Part shown: in pieces, positions 1 through 8,169 of the stretch
Layout of the letters: every line of letters starts with the position of its first letter
Numbering within the stretch: the first letter of the stretch is position 1
NCBI GenBank assembly: GCA_905221605.1
Contig: CAJNDS010001990.1
Location: forward strand, 613,704 to 655,674
Source of the DNA: Symbiodinium natans
Taxonomy: Eukaryota; Sar; Dinophyceae; Suessiales; Symbiodiniaceae
Length of the DNA stretch: 41,971 nucleotides
Reading direction: 5' to 3'
Made by a program: the position numbers and the translations under genes
The notes under the pieces: generated by a model
Database searches by the model: none
What the model was told of the DNA's origin: nothing
Seen by the model: only the letters and a program-made list of their open reading frames with translations

Positions 1-67
1 CACTTCTGAACTTTCCCATCTGCAGCGGCGCTCTCGTTGTCGAGGCTCCGTTGGCTCTGAAAAGGGG

Positions 68-224
68 CTAAAGCGAATCATGAGAAGTTGAAATGCTCGG
101 ACTTCTGGCCCGTCTCCTTGAGGGTTTTGCTCGAACAACGCCTGGTGTGGGGGTCACAGCTCCCCCAGTTGCCAAGGTCGCGTCGTCGGCGGCACCGACG
201 GGTACGGAGTCGGAGTGATAGGTA
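68..224 (-). CDS. candidate 3'-terminal exon, unknown protein
   Basis: On the minus strand an acceptor (GGGCTACTGAG) follows CCCTAAA copies and opens a frame of 51 residues ending at TAG. It begins TYHSDSVPVGAADDATLATG after a split first codon and ends in an Arg/Ser-rich stretch (SRRRARSPSIS) typical of low-complexity tails. No domain is recognised. The plus strand also has open frames here, one reading SRRRRHRRVRSRSDRYS up to a GTTTAGG donor at 248, so the strand is not certain. Confidence 0.25.
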
Positions 225-433
225 CTCAGTAGCCCGGGAAGTTCAGGGTTTAGGGTTTAGGAGTCTGACTCAGCAACCTCCTTGAATCCCTCGGACATTC
301 TTTTCACGGCTTCAACGACAATCGGAAAACGCTCAAGTTGGACACCCTGAATCCCTAAAGTGCCCAAGCTCAAACCAGAAGCCTTGAACCTCTACGCTCC
401 ACAAACCCTAAACCCTAAACCCTCAATCATCAG

Positions 434-491
434 AGGAGCCTCCTGGCTTGCGCCCTTGCTGTTTGTCTCCCTGAGCTGCGCGCTGACTGAG
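434..491 (+). CDS. candidate internal exon, hydrophobic
   Basis: The island follows CCCTAAA copies (398-425), opens after CAATCATCAG and ends at donor GTTCTAGGG. One frame reads GASWLAPLLFVSLSCALTE, which could be a membrane or signal segment. The minus strand is also open over the same bases, so the direction is ambiguous. Confidence 0.22.
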
Positions 492-775
492 GTTCTAGGG
501 TTGTAGGCTTGCTTGCTAAGGACAGATTTTAGGGGTTTATGGATCAAGGATGTAGGGTTTTTTTCGGGTTCAGGCAATAGGGATTTCGGGGGCCTTGGGG
601 TTTTGGGGGGTTTACAGGGCTTTACCGGGTTGGGTTCAGACCTCCTGACGGCTACTTTCCAGCTGTGATCCCTGTCATTTGGTCTACAGTCTTTTGGGTG
701 CAGGGTTTGGGGTATCTTCAAGGGTAGTTGGGGCTTAGGACTTTCGTTTCGAGTTCGGCTGTTTAGGGTCCACGA
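492..775. repeat. degenerate TTTAGGG-like stretch
   Basis: G-rich plus strand with many heptads one or two changes from TTTAGGG (TTTTAGGGG, TTTCGGG, TTTTGGGG). An open minus-strand frame crosses it but ends in heptad-derived residues, so I do not call a gene. Confidence 0.6.
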
Positions 776-1531
776 GCGTGTGCATGTGGTGCATCTAAGT
801 TCGGTGCCCTCTTTGCTCGCCGTGGCCGATAGAAGGAATACCGCGATATGGGTACACTCAGGAGGGCAGCTATCAATTATAAACCTTTACCTGCGTTAGT
901 AAGAAGCCCAATGAGCCCCAAACAGGGTATAAGGATCTAAAGTTACGGGTACAGTACCACAAAGGCAACAGAGACCTCGAAATGAACCACAAACCTCGGG
1001 CCAACCTGCCATGCAGGAGTTGAGGATCGGATCCCAAAACTCTGAGCCTCTGAGCTGCCCTTAAATCGGGTTTAGGATGAGGGGGACCTTTGGGGATATA
1101 GACCCTATGAATAAGGTCCCTGCTTAAGAGAGCCAGAAGAGGGTTCAGAAGGGTTCCCCTTTAAGGGCCCCCCTTATCCTGCCTAGGATTAAGCCTTCAG
1201 CCGCTTCTGTTGAGGTGGGTGGTTTAGGGCCTAGGGTGAAACACGTTCCTAAACAAGGTCCTAAACACTGAGAGGCTGTACAATACCCCTAAGGGCCGGA
1301 CGCAGGACCCTCACTCAGCACCTATACTATTCCCTTCCTCTCCCTATATAACCTTTATGTGCAAAAAAAGCAGAAGCTACGCAGAACATCATGTCTCTTA
1401 AGTAGGTGGGCCTACACATTACCTGTGTGGGGCTGGATGCTTCAACATCATGTGGATACTCTCCATACTAGAGGGGCACCCCTTCTCTTCGTACCCCAGT
1501 ACAGCATCATCCCCTCTATACTTGCTCAGTC
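776..1531. other. no supported gene; sparse degenerate heptads
   Basis: Mixed sequence with a few TTTAGG-like words. I find no convincing open frame with splice sites, no RNA gene and no clear inverted repeat. Confidence 0.5.
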
Positions 1532-1629
1532 ACCTGGGATTAAAAAGGGTGCCCTTTTTTGTTTAAATGGGCCAATGAAGGGAACCAAACCACACAAAAA
1601 GGGCATAAGGGATTTCTGGGCATCCTAGC
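1532..1629. mobile_element. family C MITE-like element
   Basis: Shares the family C core: a GGGATTAAAAAGGGTGCCC motif, a run of T, AAGGGAACC, AAAAAGGGCATAAGGG and the end CTGGGCATCCTAG. Other copies start near 6183, 6405, 7972, 8556, 10487, 26821 and 32753. There is no coding capacity. Confidence 0.6.
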
Positions 1630-1676
1630 ATAAGGGACCCTAAGCCCTAAACCCAAGACCCCCCCAAATGTGGGAA

Positions 1677-1698
1677 CCCCCCCCCCCCCCCCCCCCCC
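1677..1698 (+). repeat. poly-C tract ahead of an acceptor
   Basis: Twenty-two consecutive C, followed by TGCGTGCAG. On the plus strand it would be an extreme polypyrimidine tract for the exon at 1708. Confidence 0.8.
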
Positions 1699-1707
1699 TG
1701 CGTGCAG

Positions 1708-1791
1708 CTAGGTGGCAAGGATGACATGGCTGCGATGCCAGCTGCAGCAAAAAACTCACGCAAATACTTGCCGAAACCCTGCAACTACTAA
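1708..1791 (+). CDS. candidate 3'-terminal exon, unknown
   Basis: The acceptor is poly-C plus TGCGTGCAG. The frame reads LGGKDDMAAMPAAAKNSRKY and continues to a TAA. The composition (K, D, A, M) is protein-like, but 27 codons without a stop is not rare by chance. A GC donor inside the island is possible instead of the stop. Confidence 0.3.
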   Translation, partial: LGGKDDMAAMPAAAKNSRKYLPKPCNY

Positions 1792-1835
1792 GCGAAAAAA
1801 AGCCCTAAACCCTATGAAGTGTTGACACCTTATGC

Positions 1836-1919
1836 CCCAACGACCCCCTTCGGAGCCCCAGCATATCGGGGCGGCTTTGACATGGAACGCTTGATTTGAG
1901 CCGCCTCTCCAGTCGATGT
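1836..1919 (-). CDS. candidate internal exon, phase 0/0
   Basis: Bracketed by TTTAGGG on the high side and CCCTAAA on the low side, which is the C-exon-T layout when read on the minus strand. It opens after AATCCCTGAG, gives 28 codons (TSTGEAAQIKRSMSKPPRYA...) and would leave by a GC donor (GTTGGG|GCATAAG). A plus-strand frame (PFGAPAYRGGFDMERLI, then stop) overlaps it. Confidence 0.33.
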
Positions 1920-1925
1920 CTCAGG

Positions 1926-2170
1926 GATTAGGGTTTAGGGCTAAGGTTTAGGGTTTAGGGTTTAGGGTTTGTGGTTTAGGGTCTAGGGTCTAGGGTTTAG
2001 GGTTTAGGGGCAGTTCTCCGCCGCAGCTTGCACTTAGGCTTTGAGATTCAGGAGAGACCGCGGAAGCCAAGGGAAAACTCCAGGGTGCACAGGCTTCAGT
2101 GAGGGTTTAGGGTTTAGGGTTTAGGGTTTAGGGTTTAGGGTTTAGAGTTTAGGGTTCATTAGGGTTTCGG
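1926..2170 (+). repeat. two TTTAGGG arrays with a short island
   Basis: TTTAGGG arrays at 1926-2010 and 2103-2170 flank a 90 bp unique island. The island has an open minus-strand frame (TEACAPWSFPLASAVSPESQ...) without clear splice sites. Confidence 0.75.
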
Positions 2171-2251
2171 GTTCCCGAAAACACGCTAAACCCTAAACAC
2201 TAAACCCTAAACCCTAGAGACCCTAAATCCCTAAACCACGACTGCGACCAG

Positions 2252-2343
2252 AAGATGGGCTTCCATAAAGCCTCCAGACGGAGGAATACATCACAAAGGC
2301 CGCGCAAAAACATCAGCAAAGGCGCCCAGTTTGGTATTGCAGG
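2252..2343 (+). CDS. candidate internal exon, basic
   Basis: CCCTAAA copies, then GACTGCGACCAG, an open island, and a donor merging into GGGTTTGGGG and TTTAGGG. Two plus-strand frames are open (KMGFHKASRRRNTSQRPRKN... and RWASIKPPDGGIHHKGRAKT...), and a minus frame is open as well. The position is well bracketed; the frame is uncertain. Confidence 0.28.
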
Positions 2344-2363
2344 GTTTGGGGTTTAGGGTTTCA

Positions 2364-2396
2364 TTTTTTTTTTTTTTTGGGGGGGGGGGGGGGGGG
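2364..2396 (+). repeat. T15-G18 compound homopolymer
   Basis: A run of T directly joined to a run of G, just after TTTAGGG copies. Its complement (C then A) recurs at 10565-10702, 21949-21986 and elsewhere. Confidence 0.85.
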
Positions 2397-2577
2397 TTCT
2401 GAGGGGATAGTACTGGCCATCATGTCGGCTCCTGTGCCAGAAGCCCGAAACGCTAAACCACTGCAGCGGCATTTTTTGGAGCAACCCATAGCTTCTCGGT
2501 AGCGTGGCTTGCCTTTGACAAAGCCATTTCTCGATCTCTGACGTGGGCACCCTTCAGCATGAGCATGCTTGCACCAG

Positions 2578-2640
2578 AACCCTAAAGCCTAAACCCTAAA
2601 CCCTAAACCCTAAACCCTAAACCCTAAACCCTAAACCCTA
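2578..2640 (-). repeat. CCCTAAA array
   Basis: About eight uniform CCCTAAA units leading into the exon island at 2656. Confidence 0.9.
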
Positions 2641-2655
2641 TGGGGGGGGGGTCAG

Positions 2656-2776
2656 GGTTCCACATTATCTTCGAAACCCATGACAAGCCCCCCAAGTCAA
2701 GTCCTCACCAAATCCACATTCCCCAGCCCGCGGCTGTGAACGTGGCTGCAGACTATCAACACAGCCGTTGCAGCGC
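2656..2776 (+). CDS. candidate internal exon
   Basis: The frame stays open for 39 codons from GGGGGTCAG to a good donor (AGCGC|GTGAGA). It reads FHIIFETHDKPPKSSPHQIH and goes on to PAAVNVAADYQHSRCSA. About two thirds of third positions are G or C. An alternative acceptor (CACATTCCCCAG) would start it at 2727 in the same frame. The family is unknown. Confidence 0.38.
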
Positions 2777-2807
2777 GTGAGACACGTGTGAGGTCTAGGG
2801 GTGTAGG

Positions 2808-2907
2808 TTGGGATGTTCCCCCTGATACTAACAGTTCTTCATAGGGATTATCATTGGTGGTACTATAATCCTACTAAGGACTGTTAGTCTAAGGGGGAAC
2901 ATCCCAA
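2808..2907. mobile_element. family B MITE-like element, 100 bp
   Basis: Terminal inverted repeats TTGGGATGTTCCCCCT and AAGGGGGAACATCCCAA enclose an AT-rich core with CCTTAATAGGGATTAT-like words. Related copies lie at 17203, 18263 and 27690. It is too short to encode a protein. Confidence 0.8.
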
Positions 2908-3072
2908 AGTTTAGGGGTTTAAGGGGTGTAGGGGCCGAGTACATCCACGATCCGAAATCCTGCGCTGCGTGAGGATCCTTGGGGCGCTGGCTTGCCCCTC
3001 GCTCTGCACGCCTAAAGACCGGAAATTCCACCCAGTGGCTGCATGATTTCCGGAGTCTGAGTATAGGAGTTT

Positions 3073-3196
3073 ACAAGGAGGGGCCCCCTCTAGTTATAAG
3101 TAGAGTTTTAAGAGCCCTAAATTGGGTTATAAGGAGCCTAACTTAGGTTATAAGTCCCTTAATTACAGTTAGTATAGTAAAGGGGCCCCTTCTTGT
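3073..3196. mobile_element. family A MITE-like element
   Basis: Ends are ACAAGGAGGGGCCCC and GGGGCCCCTTCTTGT. The core runs TAGTTATAAGTAGAG, GAGCCCTAAATTGGG, TTAGTATAGTAAAG. Same family as 5488, 6867, 22886 and 30623. Confidence 0.85.
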
Positions 3197-3279
3197 TGGG
3201 GTTCAGGGTCCCTGAGCTCAGAGAGGCTTCAGGCCCTCCAAGCCCTCCCTCCCGAGCCCTAAGGCCTCTCACAAGTCAG

Positions 3280-3360
3280 TGGCTTGGCTGCTTGCATACC
3301 TGACGCAGAGTTGTGTGCAGAGGACTTGGGTGTACTTCCTTGCTGTGTTACATGGAGGGG
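3280..3360 (+). CDS. candidate internal exon, 81 nt
   Basis: The acceptor GGCCTCTCACAAGTCAG and donor GGAGGGG|GTATAG enclose 81 nt. Two plus frames are open. One is membrane-like (AWLLAYLTQSCVQRTWVYFL...), the other acidic and Cys-containing (LAACIPDAELCAEDLGVLPC). It sits downstream of a family A element. Confidence 0.3.
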
Positions 3361-3533
3361 GTATAGCATATGCTAATTCCTGAAACCATAAACCCTAAAC
3401 ATACATAAGAGCCTATTATTAAGCATGGCCTCCCATACCTTAGTAGCTCTTAGCAGGTAACCCAGCTTTAGCTCCCTTTTGAGGGACAATCTAGGTTACC
3501 CAAGTCTCAAAACCTAAACCCTAAAACCTGAAC

Positions 3534-3686
3534 CCTGAACGGAACTTTCATCCGTCGGGCGTGGGGTTTTGGGAAAACGATGCCCTTGACCTGCGAGCTC
3601 TCGAGGGTCTGAGGAACCGAGCAAGTCTTCCGAAGCGCTCTCGTGGTTGGGCGTGTGTATTCACCGGAACCCCAAAAACCAAAAGC
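3534..3686 (-). CDS. candidate internal exon, 51 codons
   Basis: The acceptor GTTTAGCGGTTTAG|G and donor TTCAGG|GTTCAGG bracket a continuous frame (start AFGFWGSGEYTRPTTRALRK, end KPHARRMKVPFR). The plus strand is also open (NFHPSGVGFWENDALDLRAL...) with a GTGTGT donor, so the strand is undecided. Confidence 0.3.
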
Positions 3687-4010
3687 CTAAACCGCTAAAC
3701 GAAAAACACTGAAACCTTAGGCACTGCGACCCCAAACCCCAAGCGTTGGACTACAGTAGACCAAAACACACCAGATGGGTAAAACACGCAACCACACAGG
3801 AGAATCACAACTGCGAAGGCTTCTACATTCGCCTGTAACCTGGCAGATACCTTCCAACTCTGCGCGGCTGACTTTTCCTGGGTTTAAGGCCAGCCACACT
3901 CAAGTTTTGGGTGGGCAAGTCAAAATGCCTGGGCTCGGAACCCAAAACCTTGAATCGTAGGGTTCCTATACTCCCCTTAGAACCTTAATAGAAAAAATTC
4001 TTCAATATCC

Positions 4011-4180
4011 TCTTGGGATTTATATGAACAAAAACAAAAAATAATTCCCAAGGGGGATATGAAGTAGGGTATATATTTCTTGTACCCCCAAAAAGGACAC
4101 CCAATATATACACTCACCAATATTAAAAGGGAACCTTATATACACTCACCAATAACAGAAATATAAACCCTGCTTCATAT
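4011..4180. mobile_element. family I AT-rich inverted-repeat element
   Basis: Ends ATATGAAGTAGGGTATATAT (4057) and ATATAAACCCTGCTTCATAT (4180) are near-perfect inverted repeats. Inside, TATACACTCACCAAT occurs twice. A further hairpin (ATATCCTCTTGGGA / TCCCAAGGGGGATAT) lies just upstream and overlaps the left end. Confidence 0.65.
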
Positions 4181-4202
4181 AGTGTTTAGGGTTGAGGGTT
4201 GC

Positions 4203-4270
4203 GCAAAGTGCCCAAGAGAAGTGCCTCGTCAAGCTCTGCCACCTCCGGCGTCTTGGGCGCAGGCAGACTC
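4203..4270 (-). CDS. candidate internal exon, acidic-helical
   Basis: Minus-strand acceptor GATGACAG|G, then the frame SLPAPKTPEVAELDEALLLG ending TLR, then an apparent GC donor (CTTTGC|GCAACC). CCCTAAA copies precede it on the sense strand. All three plus-strand frames are also open, so support rests on composition and the AG|G acceptor. Confidence 0.33.
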
Positions 4271-4290
4271 CTGTCATCAGAGGGACACGC

Positions 4291-4352
4291 GTTTAGGGTT
4301 TAGGGTTTAGGGTTTAGGGCTTAGGGTTTAGGGTTTAGGGCTCAGGTTTCGG
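4291..4352 (+). repeat. TTTAGGG array
   Basis: About eight heptads, one changed to CTTAGGG. Confidence 0.9.
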
Positions 4353-4391
4353 GTCGACATTCTCGAAACCCCAAGCCCTCCTGCTGCACAG

Positions 4392-4485
4392 CACGGTCAC
4401 TCAAAACCCTCAAGGCGCGTTGCAGCGCGCGACGATGTTGCCACAAATATTTAGCACCCTCCGCCCCCTAACACTGCAGTTCGAG
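4392..4485 (+). CDS. candidate internal exon
   Basis: The acceptor CCTCCTGCTGCACAG opens a frame reading TVTQNPQGALQRATMLPQIF, ending near PLTLQFE at a possible GC donor (TCGAG|GCACGC). The composition looks like a folded protein. No family is recognised. Confidence 0.33.
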
Positions 4486-4496
4486 GCACGCATTCC

Positions 4497-4685
4497 ATGA
4501 CCACCTGTAAACAGTTGAGCGTTGCCAACTTCTTCAAACCCAAAACTCAGACCTCTCTCAGGACAACATCCTACACCCGCGAGCCTTGTGACCTAGGTTC
4601 TGAACCTGGGCCCCAGACCACTGGCCCGCCTAAACCCTCAACCCTCAACCCGAAAACCCTAAACCCTCAACCGCCCCAGCGCTGA
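4497..4685 (+). CDS. short ORF with PIP-box-like N-terminus
   Basis: ATG at 4497 begins MTTCKQLSVANFFKPKTQTS. The segment QLSVANFF fits the loose PIP-box pattern (Q, two residues, aliphatic, two residues, two aromatics) used by replication and repair proteins to bind PCNA, usually near a terminus. The remainder becomes proline-rich and ends in heptad-derived residues (LNPK), so the true exon probably stops before 4640. No ligase, nuclease or other domain is visible nearby. The motif may be chance. Confidence 0.25.
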   Translation: MTTCKQLSVANFFKPKTQTSLRTTSYTREPCDLGSEPGPQTTGPPKPSTLNPKTLNPQPPQR

Positions 4686-4900
4686 CGAGACAAAGGGGCC
4701 TTCGGTCCAAAATGCAACCGTTGCCTCCTGACCCTCGACCCCAAAGCCCCCCAAAAGCCAGCAACCCCAAACCCTAAACACCCGAAACCTTAAAAAGCTC
4801 CTTAAAACTCCAAACCCTAAAATCCGTAAACCCTAAGAAAATGGCCCCTAAATGCCCCAAAGATCCAAAAAACCCTAAACCCTAAACTTAAATTAAAAAG

Positions 4901-4981
4901 GATGCACGGATGCCATCGATCCTGGAACTCTGGGGAATCTCGGTAGCCTCCGCCTCCGGTGCCTTTTCATGCATTTTGTTT
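4901..4981 (+). CDS. candidate internal exon, membrane-like, 27 codons
   Basis: CCCTAAA copies, AATTAAAAAG acceptor, 81 nt in phase 0/0 (DARMPSILELWGISVASASG, then AFSCILF), donor GTAGGG. The last 15 residues could form a transmembrane segment. It is followed at once by a TTGAGGG array. Confidence 0.38.
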
Positions 4982-4988
4982 GTAGGGT

Positions 4989-5083
<95 letters not shown>

Positions 5084-5115
5084 GGTTCAGGGTTCAGGGT
5101 TCAGGGTTCAGGGTT
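4982..5115 (+). repeat. TTGAGGG array ending in TTCAGGG
   Basis: About fifteen uniform TTGAGGG units, then four TTCAGGG units. This variant heptad has been copied locally and not mixed with TTTAGGG. Confidence 0.95.
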
Positions 5116-5136
5116 GAGGGCCGTGCGTGGTCCCAG

Positions 5137-5335
5137 CGTAGGCGAGAATTCAGGCACGGGCGAAGACTTGCCCAAAGCACGTTCAAGAACACGTCCAGGA
5201 CAAAGTCACAAGCGAGGCCAGCAGAAACAAAAGTCGCCGGCGACAGAAGAGAAGTCAAAGTCACAAGCGTCTGGAGAAGTCTCCAGCGATCCTGAGCTAG
5301 GACGGACTTTAGAGCCCTTTGACAAATATTCCTAA
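5137..5335 (+). CDS. candidate 3'-terminal exon, charged low-complexity tail
   Basis: After TGGTCCCAG a frame of about 65 codons runs to TAA. It starts VGENSGTGEDLPKARSRTRP and ends DPELGRTLEPFDKYS. It is rich in K, S, E and Q, like a disordered tail. The other plus frames are open for much of the length, one with RNKSRRRQKRSQSHKR. AT-rich sequence follows the stop. Confidence 0.4.
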
Positions 5336-5487
5336 ATATAATTGTCTTAAACCCATCTACGGAAAATATGAATTGTCCCAAAGGACGACCTAGCGAGTTG
5401 AGATTTCCCCCTTTTGACTGACTGGTTCTTCGTAGGTAGGGAAGGAGGACGCTTCTCTAGAGTCCTTGAAAGGGCTAAGGGTTCCTT

Positions 5488-5606
5488 ACAAGGAGGGGCC
5501 CCTTTACTATACTAACTGTAATGAAGGGACTTATGACCTAAGCTAGGCTCCTTAGAACCTTAGGGCTCTTACAACTCTACTTATAACTAGGGGGGCCCCT
5601 CCTTGT
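5488..5606. mobile_element. family A MITE-like element, reverse orientation
   Basis: Reverse complement of the copy at 3073, with both GGAGGGGCCCC-type ends. Confidence 0.85.
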
Positions 5607-5990
5607 AGGGGGATGCAGGGTACAGTACCTAAGACCCTAACCCTGGTAGTTGAAGGTGTCATGCCACTGTGCTTTCTGGCTTCAGCCTGGGAAGCTACAA
5701 AAACTGTCCCAATGCCCGGCTTTCAATCGCGAAACAGAAAAATCCGACAGCTTCAACTCCAAACCCCTACACCCGGAAAGTGCCAACCCTAAACAGACCG
5801 TAGAAGCCCTAAACACCAAAAGCCCGAAACCCTGCATGAACCCCCTAGAACCCAAGAACCTCGACGCTGCAAACCCATCCTGCCTGCACCGAAGGGGCGC
5901 GCCACCAGGCCCTTTGGTGAACGCCTTCCGCATCCTCCTCCGAAGCCTCCCAGGCACAAGAGGAGGGGGGGAAAACTAAACTCCAAGAAC

Positions 5991-6087
5991 ACCCTAAACC
6001 CTAAACCCTAAACCCTAAACCCTAAACCCTAAACCCTAAACCCTAAACCCTAAACCCTAAACCCTAAACCCTAAACCCTAAACCCTA
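5991..6087 (-). repeat. CCCTAAA array, about 14 units
   Basis: Uniform heptads. Confidence 0.95.
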
Positions 6088-6105
6088 CTCGAAGCCCCGC
6101 CCCAG

Positions 6106-6133
6106 AACGATCGCCGAAAACTGTTTAAGCTAA
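6106..6133 (+). CDS. possible microexon
   Basis: Between a CCCTAAA array and TTTAGGG copies: acceptor GCCCCGCCCCAG, 28 nt reading NDRRKLFKL, donor AA|GTTTAGGG. Too short to trust alone. A similar 19 nt candidate lies at 6683-6701 (TTTACAG ... GTTC|GTTTAGGG). Confidence 0.2.
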
Positions 6134-6182
6134 GTTTAGGGCTTCAAGTTTAAGGGCTTGATTGGCTCGCTTCTCCAACATG

Positions 6183-6290
6183 TCTAGGTTGCCCAGTGCC
6201 TATTAGAAAGGCCTTTTTTTGCTCAAACGGGTTTATAAGGGAACCTAACCCCCCCAAAAAGGGAACAAGGGTACTTCTGGGCATCCTAGA
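6183..6290. mobile_element. family C element, TCTAG ends
   Basis: Ends TCTAGGTTGCCCAG and CTGGGCATCCTAGA are inverted repeats around the family C core. Confidence 0.75.
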
Positions 6291-6404
6291 CAAAGGGCCA
6301 GTTTAGGGTCGATCAGGGATGCAGGGATTTCATTTGAGTTGAGGACTTAGGCTTTTCGGGGTTTTCTGGGATGACAGGGTGCAGGCATGTCGGGCACTAC
6401 AACT

Positions 6405-6515
6405 TCTAGACCCAAGTAACCTCGGAAGAAAAGGGCGCCCTTTTTGGTTTAACGGGGCGTGCAAGGGAACCTGGTTCCTAAAAAAAGAGCACAAGGGTCT
6501 ACGCTTGGTTCTAGA
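6405..6515. mobile_element. family C element, second copy in tandem
   Basis: Ends TCTAGACCCAAGTA and TACGCTTGGTTCTAGA, with core AAAGGGCGCCCTTTTTGG. Confidence 0.75.
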
Positions 6516-6701
6516 CTTCATTTAGGAACGTTTGGAAACAGACCTGGATTTCCACTGAGCGGTCCAGCACTTGGGTTTTGGGGAGAACTCAGCCAGTTGG
6601 TAGAAAAGGGACCAAACTCCTACACCTTTAGCCATAAGCAACCCACTTCCTTAAACCCAAACCCTAAACTAACCCTTTACAGAAAAGTGGGCGTTGCGTT
6701 C

Positions 6702-6770
6702 GTTTAGGGTTTAGGGTTTAGGGTTTAGGGTTTAGGAGTTTGGGTTTAGGGTTTCGGGTTCAGGGTTTAT
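6702..6770 (+). repeat. TTTAGGG array
   Basis: Several perfect heptads, then degenerate ones. Confidence 0.85.
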
Positions 6771-6866
6771 CTTTCCTGGGAAAGAGCCTTGGGCCGTTTT
6801 TGTTCGGTGGGCCCCTAGTATGGACCCTACCTGTTTGTGGGATTCCAGGGTGCTTGAAAGGCGTCT

Positions 6867-6988
6867 ACAAGGAGGGGCCCCCTAGTTATAAGTAGAGGTA
6901 TAAGAGCCCTAAATTGGGTCTTAAGGAGCCTAACTTAGGTTATAAGTCCCTTAAGTACAGCTAGTATAGTAAAGGGGCCTCTCCTTGT
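6867..6988. mobile_element. family A MITE-like element
   Basis: Ends ACAAGGAGGGGCCCCC and GGGGCCTCTCCTTGT. Same orientation as the copy at 3073. Confidence 0.85.
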
Positions 6989-7100
6989 GGGGGTATACCA
7001 TTGCTACATATTCTCCTGAAGGTATACATACACGGACATATCACATACGTGTCTATTCATAATAGAGCCCCTAAACATTCAGTTCCCGCACTTCTAACAG

Positions 7101-7159
7101 GCCTGGAGCGCTCTTGAACTCAAAGCTACCGCGTCTGCGAGCTGCACAGGACTTTAAGG
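7101..7159 (+). CDS. candidate internal exon
   Basis: Good acceptor (CCGCACTTCTAACAG|G), frame PGALLNSKLPRLRAAQDFK, donor AAGG|GTTTAGGG that runs straight into a TTTAGGG array. The family is unknown. Confidence 0.38.
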
Positions 7160-7206
7160 GTTTAGGGTTTAGGGTTTAGGGTTTGGGGTTTAGGGTTTAG
7201 GGTGTC
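7160..7206 (+). repeat. TTTAGGG array
   Basis: Six heptads, one TTTGGGG. Confidence 0.9.
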
Positions 7207-7429
7207 GGGTTGCCACTTGCGGTCCCTGGTATCGGTCGACCCGGCTTATGCACGGAACCCGGAAAACACTAAACCTTATATTATCAAACACACAAGGCTC
7301 AAGACTTCGAGGCGCCAGCACACCCCACAGTCTAGTGCAGAAGCCCTTGAAGAATCCTAAGTCATTGTTTCCGAGAAAAAACAACCCTGAAGATAGGTGC
7401 CCAAAGGACCTGTGCTTATTCAATGGCCC

Positions 7430-7632
7430 AACCCTAAACCCTAAACCCCAAACCCTAAACCCCAAAGCCTAACCTTAAACTCCAAACCCTTTGAACCCTA
7501 TAAACCCTGAAATAAACCCCAAGCCCCTAACCCTAAACCCTAAACCCTAAACCCCAAACCCTAAACCCTAAACCCTAAACCCTAAACCCTAAACCCTAAA
7601 CCCGAAACCTGCCTAAACCCTAAACCCTAAAC
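7430..7632 (-). repeat. CCCTAAA array with CCCCAAA variants
   Basis: About 200 bp. The left half is degenerate and the right half uniform. Confidence 0.85.
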
Positions 7633-7643
7633 AGTGCCTAAAC

Positions 7644-7691
7644 CACAGCCACGGCCTCTTTGTCCTTGATGCGCAGCGGCATCTGCCGGCC
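7644..7691 (-). CDS. candidate internal exon, 16 codons, phase 0/0
   Basis: Minus-strand acceptor GAGACGCGCAG|G, frame GRQMPLRIKDKEAVAV, donor GTG|GTTTAGG. The sense strand has CCCTAAG-type copies before it and TTTAGGG copies after it. A plus-strand frame (TASLSLMRSGICRPCASHAK...) with a GC donor is the alternative. Confidence 0.35.
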
Positions 7692-7971
7692 CTGCGCGTC
7701 TCACGCGAAGCATTTCAGGGCTTTCGGGGCTTAGGGGGTTTTGAGGGGTTAGGGCTTAGGATCTAAGGTTGAGGGTTTAGGGTTTAGGGTTTAGGGTTTA
7801 GGGGTTAGGGAAGTTTAGGGCTTTCTTGTCTAAGGGATTGAGATATGGGGTTTGGGGCATTATTCGTCCAAGGGTGCAGGGCTTGCGCTGCAAATCCTAC
7901 ACTGCGCCAGCAACTATGCTGGGGTGAAAACTTCCAAACCCCAACCCCAACCATGTTGTACAAAAAAAAAA

Positions 7972-8082
7972 CTAGACCCTGGAGTAAGCTAGGAATAAAA
8001 AGGCACCCTTTTTGGGTTAAAGCGGTTCGTAAGGGAGCCTAAACCCCCAAAAAGGGCATAAGGGCCTACTCTGGGTCCTAGA
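7972..8082. mobile_element. family C element
   Basis: Ends CTAGACCCTGGAGTA and CTACTCTGGGTCCTAG, with core AATAAAAAGGCACCCTTTTT. Confidence 0.75.
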
Positions 8083-8169
8083 ACAACCCTAAACCCTGAA
8101 ACCCTAAACCCTAAACCCTAAACCAACAGAACACAGGGACATGGCTGTGTCCGGGCCCTGGCTCGGCAG

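Noticed and set aside
1926-2010. Telomerase RNA template
   Set aside because: A template would be about 1.5 repeats within a structured RNA. These are long simple arrays with no supporting structure.
7190-7472. ORFs ending in LNPKP or GLGFRV
   Set aside because: These endings are translations of heptads. Frames run into arrays until the next built-in stop.
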